In this document: positions 53,252 to 62,136 of the stretch, piece by piece
How positions within the stretch are numbered: the first letter of the stretch is position 1
Layout: every line of letters starts with the position of its first letter
Assembly: GCF_900120375.1 (NCBI RefSeq)
Contig: NZ_LT635480.1
Location: forward strand, 1,246,840-1,310,839
DNA from: Ndongobacter massiliensis
Lineage (GTDB): Bacteria; Bacillota; Clostridia; Tissierellales; Peptoniphilaceae
Length of the DNA: 64,000 nucleotides
Direction of reading: 5' to 3'
Position numbers and translations under genes: made by a program
The notes under the pieces: generated by a model
Database searches by the model: none
Told to the model about the DNA's origin: nothing
What the model saw: the letters and a program-made list of their open reading frames with translations, nothing else

Positions 53252-54381
53252 TTATTTCGCCGCTTCCGCCTTTTCAAACCGCTCCGTTGCCTCTCTCATC
53301 AAATCGATGATGGGCAAATGCTGCGGGCAAATGTCTTCACACTGACCGCAGGCAATACAGTCCGACGCTTTTCCCGATGTTTTAACCACGCGCTCATAGA
53401 ACGATTTCGGACTCGAATCTTTGGGGTAAAGCCGCGCACTGTTGATGCCTTTGATCACTTCCGGAATAATAATGCCCTGCGGACAGCCTTCGACGCAGTA
53501 GCGGCAGTCCGTGCAGGCGACCATCGGCTGATCGCGCATGGCCTCAAACCCCTCTGCTACAACCGCCTGCTCTTCCTCGCTAGCGGCTCAAAGTTTTTGA
53601 ACGTTTTCAGATTGTCCGCCATTTGTTCTTCATCGGACATCCCGCTTAAGACGGTAACCACGCCCGGCATGCCGGCGGCATAACGCAGCGCCCAAGAAGC
53701 GAGGGAGCGCTCGGGGGCGGCGGCACGCAACAATTCTTCCGCTTTCGGCGGCAGTTTTGTAAGCGTTCCTCCTTTGACCGGCTCCATGACAATGATGGGC
53801 AAATTCCGTCGGCGTAAAATTTCGTAGAGTTCCCGCGACGCCACAACAGGATTTTCCCAATCCGCATAGTTGAGCTGAATTTGCACAAATTCGACCTGTG
53901 GATGCCGATCTAAAATCTTTTCCAAAAGCGCCGGCGTCCCGTGGAAGGAAAAACCGAAGTGGCGAATCAGTCCCGCTTTCTTTTGAGAAACGCCCCACGA
54001 AAAGCAGTCATGCTTTTCATAATTTTCGTAATTTTCATCTTGAATGCTATGTAAAAGGTAGTTGTCAAAGTACTTCGCGCCCGTGCGCTCCAATTGCTCC
54101 TGGAAAACACGGTCGCGATCTTCTTTGTTGTGAATTTCCCAGCCGGGCAGTTTTGACGTCAAAAAAAAGGAATCGCGCGGATAGCGCTCCACGACGGTCT
54201 TTTTCACGATGGATTCGGACTTCCCGCCATGATAATTGTAGGCCGTATCAAAATAGTGAAAGCCCGCCTCCATATAGGCATCCACCATGCGACAAACCTG
54301 TTCCAGATCAACAACCTCGTCCTGCTTCGGCAGGCGCATCATTCCAAATCCTAATTTGGGTACATTTGTTAATGAATCCAT
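53252..54381 (-). pseudogene. aldo/keto reductase with C-terminal 4Fe-4S domain, broken by a frameshift
   Basis: NAD(P)H-dependent reductase of the Fe-S aldo/keto reductase subgroup. The barrel part (M-D-S-L-T-N-V-P-K-L-G-F-G-M-M-R start at 54381, RBS AGGAGGG) shows Y-F-D-T-A-Y-N-Y-H-G and L-P-G-W motifs. It ends at a stop at 53557 just after F-E-P-L. One base later, in a shifted frame, the expected continuation S-E-E-E-Q-A-V-V-A leads to C-T-D-C-R-Y-C-V-E-G-C-P and C-I-A-C-G-Q-C-E-D-I-C-P, ending at 53252. A single missing base near 53581 explains both halves. Could be a real mutation, a sequencing error or, less likely, programmed frameshifting. Confidence 0.85.
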
Positions 54382-54517
54382 AACCCTCCTCTTTCTTTTC
54401 TTGCAAATGCGCAGAGCATTGGTTTGAAGATCAAACAATATTTTCTTACCCTTCTTTATAGATCTTCACACGACGTCGACTTTCTGACCAAATACGTTCT
54501 CGGAAATCAAAATTTTC

Positions 54518-55051
54518 TCATGGGTAAAGCCTCTTGTTTTCCCAAAGTAACACTATCACAAACAGTATTTCTATCCCAATCATCATAACGGCAACGGCAA
54601 ATCCACTCCATAGATTTCCGACAACAAGCGACAGAATAGGGATGGTGACCGCAAAGAAAGTATAACCCTTCGAGCAATATAACCAGGAATACGGCAGCAA
54701 ATGAGCTCCGAACACCATTGCATACACCATGATCATCTTGTCGGGAACGGCTTGAAAAACCCACATGACAATAAGCAGATAGAGCGCTTGGTTCAGCGTA
54801 AATAAAAAACCCGCCTGTCCCAAAGGATTCTGCTTCGAGAAAATATCCACATCAAGGGTCTTTCCAATACCCCATGCGAGCGGCAACAATGGGCAGGCGC
54901 AGAAGAATACAAAAATATTTTTTGTGGCAATCGGGAAATCACACGCCGCCACAAACGCAATCATGCCCCAAATGATAACCGAGGCGATAATAAATGGCAG
55001 CCCCCTTTTTTGCTGTAAGGCGATCGCTTCTCGTAAATGATCAATGGACAT
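54518..55051 (-). CDS. uncharacterised membrane protein (DUF7010-like)
   Basis: 177-residue protein with about six hydrophobic segments. The cytosolic N-terminus reads M-S-I-D-H-L-R-E-A-I-A-L-Q-Q-K-R-G-L-P-F. The opening and the segment S-K-Q-N-P-L-G-Q-A-G-F-L-F resemble a Firmicute family I recall as DUF7010, but the match is from memory. RBS GGAGGGC. It stands between two transcripts: a strong terminator lies upstream (55116) and the aldo/keto reductase starts 136 nt downstream. No function can be assigned. Confidence 0.7.
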   Translation of the reverse strand: MSIDHLREAIALQQKRGLPFIIASVIIWGMIAFVAACDFPIATKNIFVFFCACPLLPLAWGIGKTLDVDIFSKQNPLGQAGFLFTLNQALYLLIVMWVFQAVPDKMIMVYAMVFGAHLLPYSWLYCSKGYTFFAVTIPILSLVVGNLWSGFAVAVMMIGIEILFVIVLLWENKRLYP

Positions 55052-55115
55052 CCTTGCCCTCCGAAAAATGGAATTGTATTATTATTGCATAAAAATTTTA
55101 CCCCATATTTCCCGA

Positions 55116-55154
55116 CAAAAAACAGTTTCTTCGCGTCATGCGAAGAAACTGTTT
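55116..55154 (-). terminator. intrinsic terminator after DUF2871 gene
   Basis: Perfect 15-bp stem AAACAGTTTCTTCGC/GCGAAGAAACTGTTT with 5-nt loop, followed on the minus strand by TTT. It ends the TetR-controlled two-gene operon. Confidence 0.9.
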
Positions 55155-55164
55155 GATCAAATCT

Positions 55165-55602
55165 TTATTGTCGATACTTTGCTGCTTTGCCTTCTGCGTA
55201 AGCCTGGCGCAGCGACAGGAACAGAAGTATCAACCCCGCTCCGATGAGAATGTGTCCCAGACCCGCAATGCCGCTCAGCACTCCGTCCAGAGCCTGTGAA
55301 AGAGGAGTTCCAAGCACCTGAAAAACACCTCGCACTACCATCATAATCGCAGTTAACGGTAATCCGATGTTATAAAGCCGGAAAAACAGTCGGAATGTCT
55401 TTTGTTGTTCCAGCTTCTGCTCTTTCACAAAGAGTGCAACCGCTAAAAATAGGAACATACCGAGTACAAAAAGATGAGGATGCACCCGTAGAAGCATCGT
55501 TGAACCTGTGAACCCCAATGCCTTAGTAAATTCGCGATAAAAGACAGCGGCAACCATGCCGGCAATGGCATAGGCAAAAGAAACATTGAAATATTTTTTC
55601 AT
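55165..55602 (-). CDS. DUF2871 family membrane protein
   Basis: 145 residues, four transmembrane segments, with the R-V-H-P-H-L-F-V-L-G-M motif near residue 40 that marks DUF2871 and suggests a buried metal or heme site. It has a Y-N-I-G-L-P-L-T segment near 77. It follows the 220-residue membrane gene by 6 nt and so belongs to the TetR-controlled operon. Function unknown. Confidence 0.82.
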   Translation of the reverse strand: MKKYFNVSFAYAIAGMVAAVFYREFTKALGFTGSTMLLRVHPHLFVLGMFLFLAVALFVKEQKLEQQKTFRLFFRLYNIGLPLTAIMMVVRGVFQVLGTPLSQALDGVLSGIAGLGHILIGAGLILLFLSLRQAYAEGKAAKYRQ

Positions 55603-55608
55603 TTTACT

Positions 55609-56271
55609 TTACTGCACTCCTTTCAAATCTTGGTAACCAATCCATATCGTCCACATATAAGCGATCGTTTTTGGAATCATCAGCGCTCCGATTATAGGAA
55701 CGGCACCGGCCCATAAAACCACCGGAATATAAAATGCAAAGCTCAGAAAAATCGTCAACCACAAGAACCGAAACGAACGGTCTTGCTTCTGTTGCGCACT
55801 ACAATATAAAAGAACAATCAGCAATGTACCGAGTAGGACAAAAGGAATATTACGAATAATGCCCCAAAATACTGGGGGATTGGCACGGAACCAGCCATTT
55901 TTCGGCAAAAAGCAGAGCAGAATGTGAATGATCGCCAACCCCCAGATGCCTGCTGTCAACTCTTTCTTCCCTGTAATGGAATAGCGTTCCCGCCACACAT
56001 AGTAGAGAAGTACATAAAAAAAGGTCATGGTTACCGAAGTAATCAGTTTTCCGAGCCCGAGTACCGATACATAATAGGGTAGACCTTTCGTCCACAATGC
56101 ATAGGCACGCGGCAACAAGTGAAAGGTGTCCCCAAAACCTAAAATAAGCGCCATGCTTCCATACAGAACGTAGAGGCGCTTACCCCCGCTCCTGCGAAGT
56201 AATTGTATGCCCAGATAAAACACCGTAGATAAATAAAACAGATCAAAAACCGTCTCAACAATGGTCTGCAT
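55609..56271 (-). CDS. uncharacterised seven-helix membrane protein
   Basis: 220 residues, about seven hydrophobic segments from residue 10 to 210. Histidines and polar residues lie inside the membrane part (G-D-T-F-H-L-L-P-R near 48). I do not recognise the family, though it is often the sort of protein found with DUF2871. First gene of a two-gene operon directly behind a 15-bp palindrome that matches the one at the tetR promoter. RBS AGAGAGGA. Confidence 0.75.
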   Translation of the reverse strand: MQTIVETVFDLFYLSTVFYLGIQLLRRSGGKRLYVLYGSMALILGFGDTFHLLPRAYALWTKGLPYYVSVLGLGKLITSVTMTFFYVLLYYVWRERYSITGKKELTAGIWGLAIIHILLCFLPKNGWFRANPPVFWGIIRNIPFVLLGTLLIVLLYCSAQQKQDRSFRFLWLTIFLSFAFYIPVVLWAGAVPIIGALMIPKTIAYMWTIWIGYQDLKGVQ

Positions 56272-56285
56272 AACATCCTCTCTTC

Positions 56286-56300
56286 TTGAACATTGTTCAA
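56286..56300. promoter_or_regulatory. TetR operator at the membrane-protein operon
   Basis: Perfect palindrome TTGAACA-T-TGTTCAA, 15 bp before the start of the 220-residue gene. It shares the TGAAC...GTTCA core with the site at the tetR promoter, so the same repressor probably binds both. Confidence 0.78.
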
Positions 56301-56342
56301 TTTAAGTGAATAAGATACTGCCTGTTCGGCAGCTGTGTGAAA

Positions 56343-56900
56343 CTAATAAATGGTTCGACGGATTACTTCAAGTAGAACGCGACAATCCCCCCTTCCCTGT
56401 ACCAAAAGACTGACAAGATTTGCAACGAGAAAATCAAAAAAGGCAGTCTCTGTAAATTTTTCAGAAAACGCGTTTGTGCAAACATCCGGATCTGCATGAA
56501 GAACTTTGTGCATCTTTTCTTGGATCTGTGCCAGATATCGTTCCATCGACGCATGCGCTCGATTTTTCTCTTTTGCGGAAACACTGAGCGCGTGAACATT
56601 AAAGAAATGCGGATACTTTTTAATGCCGATCTGCAAATGTGTATAGCACTGTGCGATAAAATCCGGAAAAGAGCAATCCTCTATTTCTTTTTCCTGCAGG
56701 TGAAAAATATCTTCCCACACGCTTTCAATGGTTGCCAAAAGCAAATCATCTTTCGAAGGAAAATAATAGTACAAAGAGCCCAATGCCACACCACAGGCCT
56801 GCGCAACTGCACGCATATTCAGGTTCCCTAGGCCGTTTGCCGATACAAGATTTCGACAAGTTGCCAAAATCGCCTCTTTGGATGTCACGGGTGTATTCAT
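56343..56900 (-). CDS. TetR-family transcriptional repressor
   Basis: 185-residue one-component repressor. N-terminal helix-turn-helix (about 8-55) with G-L-G-N-L-N-M-R-A-V-A and the recognition helix G-S-L-Y-Y-Y-F-P-S-K-D-D. A helical ligand/dimer domain follows, containing unremarkable residues that do not reveal the ligand. It is behind its own strong promoter with an overlapping operator (autoregulation) and is followed by the two-gene membrane operon that carries the same operator. RBS GAGGAG. Confidence 0.92.
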   Translation of the reverse strand: MNTPVTSKEAILATCRNLVSANGLGNLNMRAVAQACGVALGSLYYYFPSKDDLLLATIESVWEDIFHLQEKEIEDCSFPDFIAQCYTHLQIGIKKYPHFFNVHALSVSAKEKNRAHASMERYLAQIQEKMHKVLHADPDVCTNAFSEKFTETAFFDFLVANLVSLLVQGRGDCRVLLEVIRRTIY

Positions 56901-56917
56901 TGTGCACTCCTCTCAAC

Positions 56918-56932
56918 TTGAACGTCGTTCAG
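56918..56932. promoter_or_regulatory. TetR operator at its own promoter
   Basis: TTGAACG-T-CGTTCAG: inner six bases on each side are a perfect palindrome. It lies directly after the -10 box, where bound repressor would block initiation. Confidence 0.78.
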
Positions 56933-56937
56933 TTTGA

Positions 56938-56966
56938 ATTGTACAAAATGAAAAATACTTTGTCAA
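56938..56966 (-). promoter_or_regulatory. promoter of the tetR gene
   Basis: TTGACA, 17-bp spacer, TACAAT on the minus strand: near-consensus. It begins only 10 bp after the stop of the upstream ABC ATPase gene, with no terminator between. Confidence 0.9.
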
Positions 56967-56976
56967 TGAAAATTTT

Positions 56977-57570
56977 CTACCAACGTACGATGCGATTGCA
57001 AATCCGTTTTGCCAACGCCATATTATGTGTAATTACGACGAGCCCCAGAGACCTTTTTTCCGCTTCCTTCAAAAGCAGCTGCCAAATCTGCGCCTGTGTA
57101 ATCACATCCAACATGGTTGTGATTTCATCACAAATAAGAAAACGCAGCGATGGTGCGAGAACCCGCGCGATGCAAAAGCGCTGCAGCTCGCCCCCGGAAA
57201 GTTCGGCCGGAAAGCGGCTCAACCATGCCGGTTGAATGCCCATGGAGGTAAGCAGCTCCTCCGGAGGATTCCATCCTTCCGTTACCGTCTTCCGCAATTT
57301 CAAGCGAGGATTAACGGCTAATTCCGGATTTTGATGAATCATTTGCACCGGACAAAATCCCTTTTTAGGAAGCGGCTTCCCATCGAGATACACAGCGCCG
57401 CTATCCGGCTGCAAATACCCCGCTAAGAGTTTTGCCAGCGTACTTTTTCCGCAGCCGGACGGGCCGACCAAGGCAATGCGCTCCCCGGCATTCACGGAAA
57501 AATCTACTTTTTTCAAAATCCAATGTCCGGGGCCGTACCGAAACGACAATTCCCTGGCTTCAAGTTGCAT
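56977..57570 (-). CDS. ABC importer ATPase (DppF/NikE-like)
   Basis: Second ATPase of a peptide/nickel-class importer. Walker A G-P-S-G-C-G-K-S-T lies near residue 40, signature L-S-G-G-E near 130, Walker B F-L-I-C-D-E and switch His in I-T-H-N. It lacks the C-terminal oligopeptide domain, as NikE-type subunits do. The ATG at 57570 is used; a GTG at 57576 has a better-spaced GGAGG and is an equal candidate. Overlaps the preceding ATPase by about 11 nt. About 198 residues, last gene of the operon. Confidence 0.87.
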   Translation of the reverse strand: MQLEARELSFRYGPGHWILKKVDFSVNAGERIALVGPSGCGKSTLAKLLAGYLQPDSGAVYLDGKPLPKKGFCPVQMIHQNPELAVNPRLKLRKTVTEGWNPPEELLTSMGIQPAWLSRFPAELSGGELQRFCIARVLAPSLRFLICDEITTMLDVITQAQIWQLLLKEAEKRSLGLVVITHNMALAKRICNRIVRW

Positions 57571-58483
57571 GGACACAGAGCACCTCCCCGTCACGCACTG
57601 TCCGCATCTGCTGCGGCTTTGCACAATCCTGTGTGCGGAATGGACAACGATCAGCAAAGAGACAACCCGCTATGATATCACCGGCATAGGGTTGTGCACC
57701 GGAAATCGGTTCAAAATCATTTTGCGGCAACGCCTGCGAAAATGCCCGGCTATATGGATGCCGAAGAGCCGCTCTGCCGGTGCGAAAATCTTCTGCCGGC
57801 GCCACTTCCACAGTTGCTCCGGCATAGAAAACGGCAATGCGATCTGCCACCTCCAATGCCAAATCAATATCATGTGTAATTAAAAGAACGGCACTGCCCG
57901 CATCTGCCAAGGCACGAAAACGCGCCAACGTCCCCCGCGCCATTTCCACCGGCAGCCCCGGCGTCGGCTCATCCGCGATGAGAAGGCGCGGCGTTTCCAT
58001 GAGTGCGGTGGCAATCAAGACGCGCCGTGCCATACCGCCCGATAATTGGTGTGGGTACATTTTTGCAACTTCCGGCGCAAGATCGCAACGTGCAAAAATT
58101 TCCTCCTGCTGTTCCTTTGTGCCACGCGTGCCGATCACCTGTTTACCGACGGGCATAAGGGGATCCAGGAAATCCACCGACTGCGGAATCAATGCAATCT
58201 CCTGACCGCGCAGCGCGCGCTTGCGCGCATCGTCTAATTCCGCCCCGTCATAAAACAAGCTGCCGCCGATTTCCGCATGGTGCGGCAAGAGCCCCATAAT
58301 CGCCTGCGCCAAAAGACTTTTTCCGGAGCCGCTGGAGCCGACCACAGCGAGCAGTTCTCCGGCATACAGGGAAAAAGAAATGGACCGGATGCCCGGCACC
58401 GCTTTCTTATGCCACTCATCGCGATACATGGAAAAGGCGACGGATAAATTTGACACCCTTAATAATGGCGTTTGATTTTTCAT
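57560..58483 (-). CDS. ABC importer ATPase (DppD/NikD-like)
   Basis: First ATPase of the importer: Walker A G-S-S-G-S-G-K-S-L (near 42), signature L-S-G-G-M, Walker B L-L-I-A-D-E-P-T, switch His in I-T-H-D-I-D. The C-terminal domain has the C-L-F-A-D-R-C-P-F pattern of dipeptide/nickel ATPases. 307 residues. RBS GGGGGAATC, 8 nt after the permease gene. Confidence 0.9.
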   Translation of the reverse strand: MKNQTPLLRVSNLSVAFSMYRDEWHKKAVPGIRSISFSLYAGELLAVVGSSGSGKSLLAQAIMGLLPHHAEIGGSLFYDGAELDDARKRALRGQEIALIPQSVDFLDPLMPVGKQVIGTRGTKEQQEEIFARCDLAPEVAKMYPHQLSGGMARRVLIATALMETPRLLIADEPTPGLPVEMARGTLARFRALADAGSAVLLITHDIDLALEVADRIAVFYAGATVEVAPAEDFRTGRAALRHPYSRAFSQALPQNDFEPISGAQPYAGDIIAGCLFADRCPFRTQDCAKPQQMRTVRDGEVLCVHAT

Positions 58484-58491
58484 GATTCCCC

Positions 58492-59346
58492 CTATTCCTG
58501 CGCCTGCGTGGGATTAAAGCGGCGTTTCAACAACTCACCCATCCGATAAAACAGGAGTACAACCAGAATCAATAAAAGCCCCGGAAAAAGAGCCAGCCAC
58601 CACTTGCCCGTCGCAATGTGCTTCATCGCTTCCGCTAAAATGACACCCACGGCGGGCGTTTGCGCGGGCAGCCCGAAGCCGAGAAAAGTAATGGCGGATT
58701 CGTGCATGATCGCGTGCGGAAAAAGAAGCACAAGCCCGACAACATAAACCGGGAATACATGAGGAAGCAAGTGGCTGCATGCCACCTGAAATCGACTTCT
58801 CCCCATGCGATACGCCGCCTGCACATAGGGTGCATTGCGGATTTGCAGCACTTCACTGCGCACTAGGCGCGTCAATTCGGGCCAATGTGTAAAAGCAACT
58901 GCGAAAAGCACACCGCGTTCCCCGCGTCCCATGAGTACCGAAATGAGAATTAAAAGTACTAAATGTGGCAGACCCATGCAAAGATCCACGGCAAGCAATA
59001 CCGCCTGGTCAAAAACGCCTCCTAACACGGCAGACGAGATTCCCAGGAGGAGTCCCAACACGGAACTGATTCCCGCCGCGGCGAGCCCGACCTGCAAACT
59101 CGTCGCCAATCCCTTGATGGAGCGAAAAAACATATCTCGCCCCATATAGTCCGTACCGAACCAGTGGTCCGAGGACGGCGGTAAGAATTTATCTTCATAG
59201 CGTATCGCATAGGCATCCGGTGTCATAAAATGTCCCCATAAAAATAGACACACCAACGCCAATCCCGTTATGCTCACAGCAATCCAAAGACGCCGACGCC
59301 CGTTGAAAAATGGCGCCTTGTCGCGGGCCGTTTTTTTCTCAGACAT
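58492..59346 (-). CDS. ABC importer permease (DppC/NikC-like)
   Basis: Membrane subunit, 284 residues. N-terminal OppC_N helix (about 18-40), the typical D-H-W-F-G-T-D-Y-M-G-R-D block near 68, then a five-helix core with the EAA loop (A-A-Y-R-M-G-R-S-R near 180). The ATG at 59346 follows GGGGG and overlaps the partner permease by 8 nt; an in-frame ATG at 59385 is rejected. Confidence 0.9.
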   Translation of the reverse strand: MSEKKTARDKAPFFNGRRRLWIAVSITGLALVCLFLWGHFMTPDAYAIRYEDKFLPPSSDHWFGTDYMGRDMFFRSIKGLATSLQVGLAAAGISSVLGLLLGISSAVLGGVFDQAVLLAVDLCMGLPHLVLLILISVLMGRGERGVLFAVAFTHWPELTRLVRSEVLQIRNAPYVQAAYRMGRSRFQVACSHLLPHVFPVYVVGLVLLFPHAIMHESAITFLGFGLPAQTPAVGVILAEAMKHIATGKWWLALFPGLLLILVVLLFYRMGELLKRRFNPTQAQE

Positions 59347-60316
59347 GAGCGCCCCCTTCCCGTACGCGCGGATCCACGATGCCATACAAGAGGTTGGCCG
59401 CTAAATTTCCCACGAAAACGAAACAGGCGCTGAAAAGAGCGATCCCCAACAATAGGGGAACATCTCCGGAGAGTGCCGCCTTTGTCGTTGCGGTACCGAT
59501 CCCCGGATAGGCAAATACCGTCTCCGCCAACGCCATGCCGCCGAACAATTCACTGAACGATGCACATTGCAGGGTGATTGCCGGAAGCGCCGTATTGCGC
59601 AACAGGTGCCGCCGAAGAATTTCCCGATCGGACTCCCCCCGGGCGCGCGCAAAAAGAATAAAATCGCTGTTGCGCAGTTCCCCGACTTTCTGTCGCGTAT
59701 ACAGAACAATTTTGCCGATACTGACGATACTCAAGGTCAATGCCGGAAGAATAAAATGCCTTAGGCGATCCCAAAAGGTCACTTCCTGCGCCAATTTTCC
59801 GGCGGGAACCGCCATGCCAAATGGGAACCATCCCAAGTAAACTGCAAAAAAGCTCAATGCTAACAGCCCAATCCAGTAGGTCGGGGCGGACTGCAAAAGC
59901 AGGCAAAAGCCGCGAATCAGCCGATCTCCCACGCTACCTTCATAGGTTCCACAATATAGGCCGAGCGCATAGCCCAAAATCCCCGACACCACCCACGCAA
60001 AGGCCATCAGCGCCAGCGAGTAGGAAACGCGTTCGCCGATGACCTCCGATACCGGCTTTTTATAGGCGACGGACTGCCCCAGATCGCCCTGAAGCATATG
60101 CCCGACCCAATTCAGGTATCGCTGCGGGAGCGGATCGTTAAAGCCCCAGTACTCGGCAATGTCCGCTTTCGCCTCCTCCGAGAGTGTGGATTCCGCCCCT
60201 ACGTAGGCCTGCATCGGATCGATCGGCGCCTTCACGATGAGAATGAAGGAAAGAAGGCTCACCAAAAAGAGCAAAAGCCCCATGCGCAGACAAATTTTGA
60301 GTACTGTTTTTCCCAT
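59339..60316 (-). CDS. ABC importer permease (DppB/NikB-like)
   Basis: Membrane partner, 325 residues. N-terminal helix at 8-30, extracytoplasmic loop with W-G-F-N-D-P-L-P-Q-R-Y, then five helices with the EAA loop (F-A-R-A-R-G-E-S-D-R-E near 215). Second gene of the operon, 9 nt after the binding protein gene. Confidence 0.9.
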   Translation of the reverse strand: MGKTVLKICLRMGLLLFLVSLLSFILIVKAPIDPMQAYVGAESTLSEEAKADIAEYWGFNDPLPQRYLNWVGHMLQGDLGQSVAYKKPVSEVIGERVSYSLALMAFAWVVSGILGYALGLYCGTYEGSVGDRLIRGFCLLLQSAPTYWIGLLALSFFAVYLGWFPFGMAVPAGKLAQEVTFWDRLRHFILPALTLSIVSIGKIVLYTRQKVGELRNSDFILFARARGESDREILRRHLLRNTALPAITLQCASFSELFGGMALAETVFAYPGIGTATTKAALSGDVPLLLGIALFSACFVFVGNLAANLLYGIVDPRVREGGAHV

Positions 60317-60325
60317 GATTCCCCC

Positions 60326-61975
60326 TTACTTCCAGGTCCAGTCCTTCATATTGCAGATGATCGGCGCACCGTGTCCGTGCGGATGCGGAATCTGCGTCGC
60401 GATCGATAAATCCAACGCTTCATCGACGAAATAGCAATGCTGAATGTTTACCAGATACAGATAAGCGACATCTTCATCCGCCAATTCCTGCACCTGTTTC
60501 CATGACTGAATTGCCGCTTCCTGCGATGGCGCGGAGAGAGCTTCCGCAATCTTGGCATCCACCGCCGGATTCCGATAACCGGACGGATTGTCAAAGCCGC
60601 CGGTACCGATAAAGGAAGAGTCAAACAACGAGACCAACACCGTCGGACTGTACTGTCCCCAGCCCCACAGAATGCTTTGCGTGTTCATGTGTTTTCCGAT
60701 TTCGTCCCATCCGGAAGAATGCGGAACAATCTCAATGCCCAGTGCTTTGGCATCTTCTGCCAAAGCCGCCGCCAATGCATAGCGATCATCCGCCGCATAC
60801 AGTTCAAAGGAGCAGCGCAGACCGTCTTTCTCGCGAATGCCGTCGGCGCCCGGCTTCCACCCCGCATCTTCTAGGAGCTTAATCGCCTCATCAACACGTT
60901 GATCCGCAACGGGAATCGGGCGCGCCCAAACGAGGTTGTCCGTAAAAGACATCGCCGGCTTCCCGATGCCGTTAAAGGCATTCTGAATAATCTGCTCGCG
61001 GTGAATGCCGATATTTAATGCCTTGCGCACGGCGGGATCCGATGTAACATTGTTGCCGACCGGAATGCCGTTTTCCGTAGACTCGGCACCTACGGGCAGG
61101 CTGATTTGACGCACATCCATCGTTTCAAGCGGCACCATCGTCATACCGGGTACTTCTTCTTTCGCAACTGCCGGATTGACCATGACGACGTCCAGATCAC
61201 CGGAGCGCGCAGCGGATAACGCGGCATCATAGTCCATGGCCACAAAGGTCACGCGCGGCAATTTGGCTGCGCCCTCATAGTAATAGGGATTCGGCTCAAC
61301 AATGATCTGCTGATTGGGATCATACTGTACGACCTGCCAAGGTCCGGTGCCGATCGGAAATTGATCGAAACGCTCTTTGTCGTAAGTGGCTTTCGGCACA
61401 ATGCCCAGTTGCGCGCACACGTCCAGGAAGGGCGAATAGGGCTCTTTCAGCGTAAAGACGACTGTCTTGGCATCCGGCGTTTCTACACTTTCCAGACGGG
61501 TTAAATCCACTGCTTCGTTTTCCGCCTGGTTCGCATGCACCGTCTCATATGTGAATGCGACATCTTCCGCCGTCATTTCGCTGCCATCGCTGAATTTCAC
61601 CCCTTCGCGCAGCGTAAACGTATACGTCTTCGCATCGTCCGAAATGTTCCACTCCGTTGCCATATCGCCGACGTAGGACGAATCCGGGGCAACTTTCAAA
61701 AGTGCGGCATTGGTAAAAGAGTACCCGTAACTCATGCCGCCCTTGACCGGATCCAAGCTCTTCTCAAAAATCGTCTTTCCCGCATAGACGACAATCCCTT
61801 TTCCCGCACCAGCGGTATTTTCCGTCGACTCACTGCCCTGTGCTTCGCTTTGCGCACCGGATTCAGACGCCGGCTGTTCCAACGTCTTGTCCTTTCCGCC
61901 GCAAGCCGCCAATAAGCAAAGAGCAAGCAAACCGGCAGCAAGTCGCTTCGTCGTGTCTTTCCACTGTCTTTTCAT
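60326..61975 (-). CDS. ABC importer substrate-binding lipoprotein (SBP family 5; peptide or nickel)
   Basis: Lipoprotein of 549 residues with lipobox L-A-A-C (Cys25) after a short signal peptide. The SBP_bac_5 landmarks include K-T-Y-T-F-T-L-R-E-G-V-K-F-S-D-G (near 115) and G-T-G-P-W (near 192). The C-terminus has a metal-like I-P-H-P-H-G-H-G motif about 15 residues from the end, not usual for oligopeptide binders. With NikD/NikE-like ATPases this makes nickel or another chelated metal a fair guess, and hypA/hypB elsewhere in the window would need nickel. Peptide uptake remains possible. First gene of the five-gene operon. Confidence 0.86.
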   Translation of the reverse strand: MKRQWKDTTKRLAAGLLALCLLAACGGKDKTLEQPASESGAQSEAQGSESTENTAGAGKGIVVYAGKTIFEKSLDPVKGGMSYGYSFTNAALLKVAPDSSYVGDMATEWNISDDAKTYTFTLREGVKFSDGSEMTAEDVAFTYETVHANQAENEAVDLTRLESVETPDAKTVVFTLKEPYSPFLDVCAQLGIVPKATYDKERFDQFPIGTGPWQVVQYDPNQQIIVEPNPYYYEGAAKLPRVTFVAMDYDAALSAARSGDLDVVMVNPAVAKEEVPGMTMVPLETMDVRQISLPVGAESTENGIPVGNNVTSDPAVRKALNIGIHREQIIQNAFNGIGKPAMSFTDNLVWARPIPVADQRVDEAIKLLEDAGWKPGADGIREKDGLRCSFELYAADDRYALAAALAEDAKALGIEIVPHSSGWDEIGKHMNTQSILWGWGQYSPTVLVSLFDSSFIGTGGFDNPSGYRNPAVDAKIAEALSAPSQEAAIQSWKQVQELADEDVAYLYLVNIQHCYFVDEALDLSIATQIPHPHGHGAPIICNMKDWTWK

Positions 61976-62008
61976 ATTTCTCCCTCCTCTTTGAATCGCA
62001 AGATAAAC

Positions 62009-62048
62009 AAAAAAAGAGCTCTCTCATCTGCAGATGAGAAGAACCCTT
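62009..62048 (-). terminator. attenuator-like terminator in the importer leader
   Basis: Inside the leader, CTCATC-TGCA-GATGAG extends to a stem of about 16 bp with two mismatches and is followed by TTTTTTT on the minus strand. It lies about 35 nt before the binding protein start, downstream of the operon promoter. It would stop transcription before the genes unless relieved. Confidence 0.65.
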
Positions 62049-62092
62049 CCTATTGGATGCGTGAAACACACTTTACTTTTGCTTTATAGAAC

Positions 62093-62109
62093 ACGGCGCT
62101 TCGCGCCGT
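62093..62109 (-). other. stable leader hairpin
   Basis: Perfect 7-bp stem ACGGCGC-GAA-GCGCCGT in the importer leader, about 20-40 nt after the expected start of transcription. Possibly part of a sensor structure; no known riboswitch consensus recognised. Confidence 0.6.
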
Positions 62110-62136
62110 ATGACCCGCTTCTGCGAATACAAAGGT

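Noticed and set aside
62103-62115. GTATGAC as a NikR half-site
   Set aside because: The matching TCATAC half at the required distance is absent.
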